This document shows positions 60,964 through 64,000 of a stretch of DNA of 64,000 nucleotides, in pieces. Made by a program: the position numbers and the translations under genes. Numbering within the stretch: position 1 is the first letter of the stretch; every line of letters begins with the position of its first letter. The stretch covers positions 434,001 to 498,000 of the forward strand of contig CP002098.1 of NCBI GenBank assembly GCA_000145985.1. Reading direction: 5' to 3'. A model generated the notes under the pieces. That model saw nothing but the letters and a program-made list of their open reading frames with translations, had not been told where the DNA came from and did not search any database. Origin of the DNA: Ignisphaera aggregans DSM 17230. GTDB taxonomy: Archaea > Thermoproteota > Thermoprotei_A > Sulfolobales > Ignisphaeraceae.

Positions 60964-62433
60964 TTATGGCTCAAGAATTATTTCTGCCAGTACCTTGTTT
61001 AGATTTGTATCAAAGCTAAATGCAATCATATCGTAGTATTGTGAAAGATCAATGTTATTCCATCCAGATAATAGAGCTATAGAGTCGCTAGATGTTTTTG
61101 TCAGTAGATCATATTCTACTATTCTCATTTTTATATCTTGTGATACATATATCCTTAACCTCTTTACTGTAAAGCCTTTTAGTGGTATACCGCCAAACCA
61201 TCCAAAGAGACCTGTGTTATTCTGTATATATTCTCCATCGAATATCCATATCCTGATAGGTGTCCAAGGCTTTGTGAATAGATCTTTTATAGGTATGGCA
61301 AATATACCTCCATCACCTGTTCTATAGGTATAAGCTGGACAGTGATTTGCATATGAAGTTCCTAGATAGAGATATTCTCCATCGCTAATCATTCCCGATA
61401 CAAAACCTGTTGTCGATAGTATTTGAGGCACAACAGGATCTACTCTAATGAGAAGTCCAAATGTTGTTCTTAGAGCTGGTTCTGTAAGTCCTTCTGATGG
61501 GTTTACAGCTATAATAGGTATTCCTAGGGGATAGACTTTCTGTGTTCTAAGCCCAGGTATATATGCAGGTCTTTCTGATTCTGGACTTACAATTTCTAGG
61601 AATGGATAGAGCATATGTCTATCTCTATATGGATCTGAAACTATCATAGCACCCCCATAGAATGAGATTAATCTATTCTGAATCTGAACTATCTGCCCCC
61701 CATCTCTCTTTATAGATACCTTTCTACCAGGTTCTAATGCATATTCAAATTCTTCGATAACTCTACTCTCATTGCTAATAATATCGTATATAGCTATAGC
61801 AGAATTCTCCATATGAGCAGGATTAAATAATGTGGCAAATATCTTATCGTCTTTCAACTCCATTTTATACACAGTTCTATTCCTAATTAGCCACTCAACC
61901 TTTCTATCAGATAGATATATCCTCCATAAACCAAGTTCTGCATATCCATCAGCTCTAGAAAAGTATAGAACATCTTCATGGCCATCATATAGAAGATCTG
62001 TAACCTCACCATACCAATGATTTGGAGGTATCTTATCATCCCACTTCCTATACCATAGAAGCTCAACTTTACCATTCTCATCAACTGTATGTATATGGCT
62101 ATACTTCTCCCTCATATCCTGTCTAGCCAAAGTCCTATCCGTAGATACAAGCAGCCCTGGTGGTGCCTTTATCCATCCACCAACAAAAACCAGATCCCTA
62201 GACCATGTTATAGCACCATGAGTATCTCCACCAGCCCTAGGTGCTCTACCAATAAGACTGTAGCTATATATAAGCTTTCCATCCATATAAATCTTTCCAG
62301 CGTTTCCTTCATGAACAATAAATGATCCATTCACAGGATGAAAAGCCATATAAAAACATCTAAACTGATTATTCCCCATACCAATTTCATCATGTTGTAT
62401 AAATCTTCTTAGATGTAGATTACTGTAGGTCAT
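60964..62433 (-). CDS. DUF2139-like protein, likely beta-propeller
   Basis: A 489-residue protein resembling DUF2139 of crenarchaea. Recognisable features are the N-terminal block 'FRCFYMAFHPVNGSFIVHEG', 'GDTHGAITWSRDLVFVGGW' and many Trp/Tyr/Gly-rich strands with 'DGEYLYLGTSYANH', which suggest a seven-bladed propeller. There is no signal peptide. It lies immediately downstream of a solute-binding protein gene on the same strand, so it may serve carbohydrate or peptide uptake. No catalytic residues identified. Confidence 0.72.
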   Translation of the reverse strand: MTYSNLHLRRFIQHDEIGMGNNQFRCFYMAFHPVNGSFIVHEGNAGKIYMDGKLIYSYSLIGRAPRAGGDTHGAITWSRDLVFVGGWIKAPPGLLVSTDRTLARQDMREKYSHIHTVDENGKVELLWYRKWDDKIPPNHWYGEVTDLLYDGHEDVLYFSRADGYAELGLWRIYLSDRKVEWLIRNRTVYKMELKDDKIFATLFNPAHMENSAIAIYDIISNESRVIEEFEYALEPGRKVSIKRDGGQIVQIQNRLISFYGGAMIVSDPYRDRHMLYPFLEIVSPESERPAYIPGLRTQKVYPLGIPIIAVNPSEGLTEPALRTTFGLLIRVDPVVPQILSTTGFVSGMISDGEYLYLGTSYANHCPAYTYRTGDGGIFAIPIKDLFTKPWTPIRIWIFDGEYIQNNTGLFGWFGGIPLKGFTVKRLRIYVSQDIKMRIVEYDLLTKTSSDSIALLSGWNNIDLSQYYDMIAFSFDTNLNKVLAEIILEP

Positions 62434-62526
62434 ATTTCATTCACACAGTATAAGAAGATATAATAGTGGAATTAAAAAGTTAGTAAAAAATTATTAAGTA
62501 AATTATTATTAAGTGTTTCTAACAAT

Positions 62527-64000
62527 CTATTTCTTTGGTTTTATTACGAAGTATCCTATTGCGAATCCTATTATTAGTAGTACTATTGCTAGTATTATTG
62601 TTGTTGTCCATTCTGTTACTGTTTGTGTTACTGTTGTTGATGTTGTAACTGTTGTTGGAACTGTAACAGTTGTTGCCATAGTTGATGTAGATACAACAGT
62701 AGTTGTTACAACAACAGTAGTAGCACCAGGAATAGGTGTAGGTGAAGGACTTGGAGATGGTGAAGGTGTTGGAGTAGCTGTTGCTGTCTGAGCCAATAAC
62801 TCAAAGAATTTTGACGCTGGCACTCTGTTTTGAGGCTTTAGAAAGTCTGGTATTGTTGGTGGTTCTCCTGGTCTAGCCTCTCTAGCAGGTTTTAGCTGGA
62901 ATAATACGAATAGGAATCCTGGATCCCAGCTTGTTGCATAGAAAGCTCCGTATTTCTCAATCCTCTCCTTATTAGGCCATCCATACCAGTAAGCCTCTGA
63001 ATACTCATACCAGTGTGGATCCTGTCCAAGTATGAGTAGTGGTAGGTCTCTCAGCCATATCTCCTGTAGCTTTCTATAGAGCTCCACTCTCTTAGCATCA
63101 TCCCACGTTCTACCAATTTCATCTAGTATATCAAATACTTCTGAATTATTGTATCTCGATATAGGACCTGACCATGGATTAGTACCTAAACGTATATCCA
63201 TAGCAACATCGAAGTTCACCCATGGTGATGAGGGCCCCATTCTAGTGCTGTGTAACCACCATACGGCCTCATAATCACCACTAGCAACTTTGTTCCATAC
63301 AACGCTGAAGTCATAGTTAACTACATCTACCTCTATACCAAGGGTCTCTCTCCACCAATCTGCAAATACGGTAGCACTACCTATAGTAGGTACCCAGCCT
63401 GTTACAACCATTAATGAGAATCTAAATGGTTTTCCATCTGGTAGTTCTCTAATTCCATCTCCATTCCTATCTACTATCCCTGCTTCATCTAGAAGCTTCT
63501 TGGCGTTCTCAATAGTTGCTTCCTTCAAAAATGAATCAACAAGGTCTCTAGCGAGGTATCTCTCTGTTCTCTCTAAACCAGGTATTATTGGCACTGGATA
63601 TAGTTTTGGTGGCATGAGAGCGCCTGAGTAAGCCGTTTCCGAAGCTTTTCTTATAGCCTCCATATTGTTTGCAAGTAATGCGTAGTACAGAGCTTTTCTA
63701 ACTCTAATATCGTTAAATGGGTATTTCTCTAAGTTAAATGCTAAAAACACAACACTTCCACCCCACCAACAATTCGTGTGGTTGGCTATACATGCCTGGT
63801 TATCGAATACACCCTTTGTTGGATCTGCTTGTAATATCTCCCATACTCTATCAACATAGTGTGACATCTGGTCTCTATTATTCTGCATCCACTCTAGTCT
63901 TACCTGCTCATCGCTTGTTGGTGTTATATGTACGACATATTTTGGTGCTGGTAATCCAAAGTATTTCTTGCCCCACCAATCATCTACTCTCACATATGCC
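62527..64000 (-). CDS. ABC transporter substrate-binding protein (family 5), C-terminal part; runs off the window
   Basis: The visible 488 residues are the C-terminal part of a family 5 (peptide/oligosaccharide) binding protein, with the typical 'NLEKYPFNDIRVRKALYYAL', 'GIVDRNGDGIRELPDGKPFRF' and 'YRKLQEIWLRDLPLLILGQ' blocks. It ends with a Pro/Ser/Thr-rich stalk and a C-terminal transmembrane anchor with KPKK, the crenarchaeal way of tethering binding proteins. The frame is open to the right edge, so the N-terminus is missing. Permease and ATPase genes are presumably outside the window. Confidence 0.9.
   Translation of the reverse strand, partial: AYVRVDDWWGKKYFGLPAPKYVVHITPTSDEQVRLEWMQNNRDQMSHYVDRVWEILQADPTKGVFDNQACIANHTNCWWGGSVVFLAFNLEKYPFNDIRVRKALYYALLANNMEAIRKASETAYSGALMPPKLYPVPIIPGLERTERYLARDLVDSFLKEATIENAKKLLDEAGIVDRNGDGIRELPDGKPFRFSLMVVTGWVPTIGSATVFADWWRETLGIEVDVVNYDFSVVWNKVASGDYEAVWWLHSTRMGPSSPWVNFDVAMDIRLGTNPWSGPISRYNNSEVFDILDEIGRTWDDAKRVELYRKLQEIWLRDLPLLILGQDPHWYEYSEAYWYGWPNKERIEKYGAFYATSWDPGFLFVLFQLKPAREARPGEPPTIPDFLKPQNRVPASKFFELLAQTATATPTPSPSPSPSPTPIPGATTVVVTTTVVSTSTMATTVTVPTTVTTSTTVTQTVTEWTTTIILAIVLLIIGFAIGYFVIKPKK

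Noticed and set aside
62513-62791. Plus-strand frame rich in Val and Thr
   Set aside because: Antisense of the Pro/Ser/Thr stalk and anchor of the binding protein.

Overview
The window looks like chromosome of a hyperthermophilic crenarchaeon, most likely an Ignisphaera-type member of the Desulfurococcales. This is inferred from gene content, not from a database match. The evidence is low GC with heavy AGA/ATA codon use, TTTATA-type promoter boxes with short leaders, GGTGA ribosome sites, archaeal PolB, archaeal DnaG primase, two-subunit PheRS, PdxS/PdxT, an archaeal pantoate kinase, a bifunctional enzyme for the thermoprotectant di-myo-inositol phosphate, and a large secreted cellulase resembling the archaeal EBI-244 enzyme. 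No rRNA, tRNA, CRISPR array or intact transposon was seen.

Layout. 0-11 kb: a cysteine-containing unknown protein, a ferredoxin, GlmS with a GlmU-like nucleotidyltransferase, the IPCT/DIPPS fusion, an ABC-2 exporter, a probably frameshifted small membrane ORF, an HD hydrolase and a DUF996 protein. 11-17.7 kb: a DUF433/DUF5615 toxin-antitoxin pair with a shortened toxin; a minus-strand ECF transporter operon that also encodes pantoate kinase; divergent ribH; a VapBC pair. Two related non-coding repeats lie beside the two toxin-antitoxin loci. 17.9-26.4 kb: the most distinctive block. It holds three TasA/AbpA-like secreted fibre subunits (one fused through a Pro/Thr linker to a beta-rich domain), a SipW-type signal peptidase fused to a polytopic domain, a DUF5305-like membrane protein, a convergent winged-helix protein and the EBI-244-like cellulase. 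The cellulase is flanked by fragments of a second, degraded copy of the ECF operon.

27-42 kb: a bactofilin-like protein, an MFS permease, a beta-hydroxyacid dehydrogenase, a membrane-anchored beta-propeller, HtpX, an MscS-TM-like protein, DUF429, DUF998, TldD, a HEPN/MNT pair, a membrane-anchored HTH regulator divergent from a secreted beta-propeller with inverted repeats between them, an ABC-2 exporter and a frameshifted coiled-coil/TM relic. 42-60 kb: a retropepsin-like protein, a nucleotidyltransferase and radical SAM pair, a site-2 protease, RimI, PolB, then a minus-strand information-processing run (DnaG, TyrS, PheT, PheS), TldE, PdxT/PdxS, Nudix, an HEAAH protein and a heptad-repeat coiled coil. 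60.9-64 kb: DUF2139 and the C-terminal part of a membrane-tethered family 5 solute-binding protein that runs off the right edge.

Themes. The genes suggest a heterotroph that builds surface fibres, degrades polysaccharide at the surface and imports the products, and carries several toxin-antitoxin pairs with relics of rearrangement around them.
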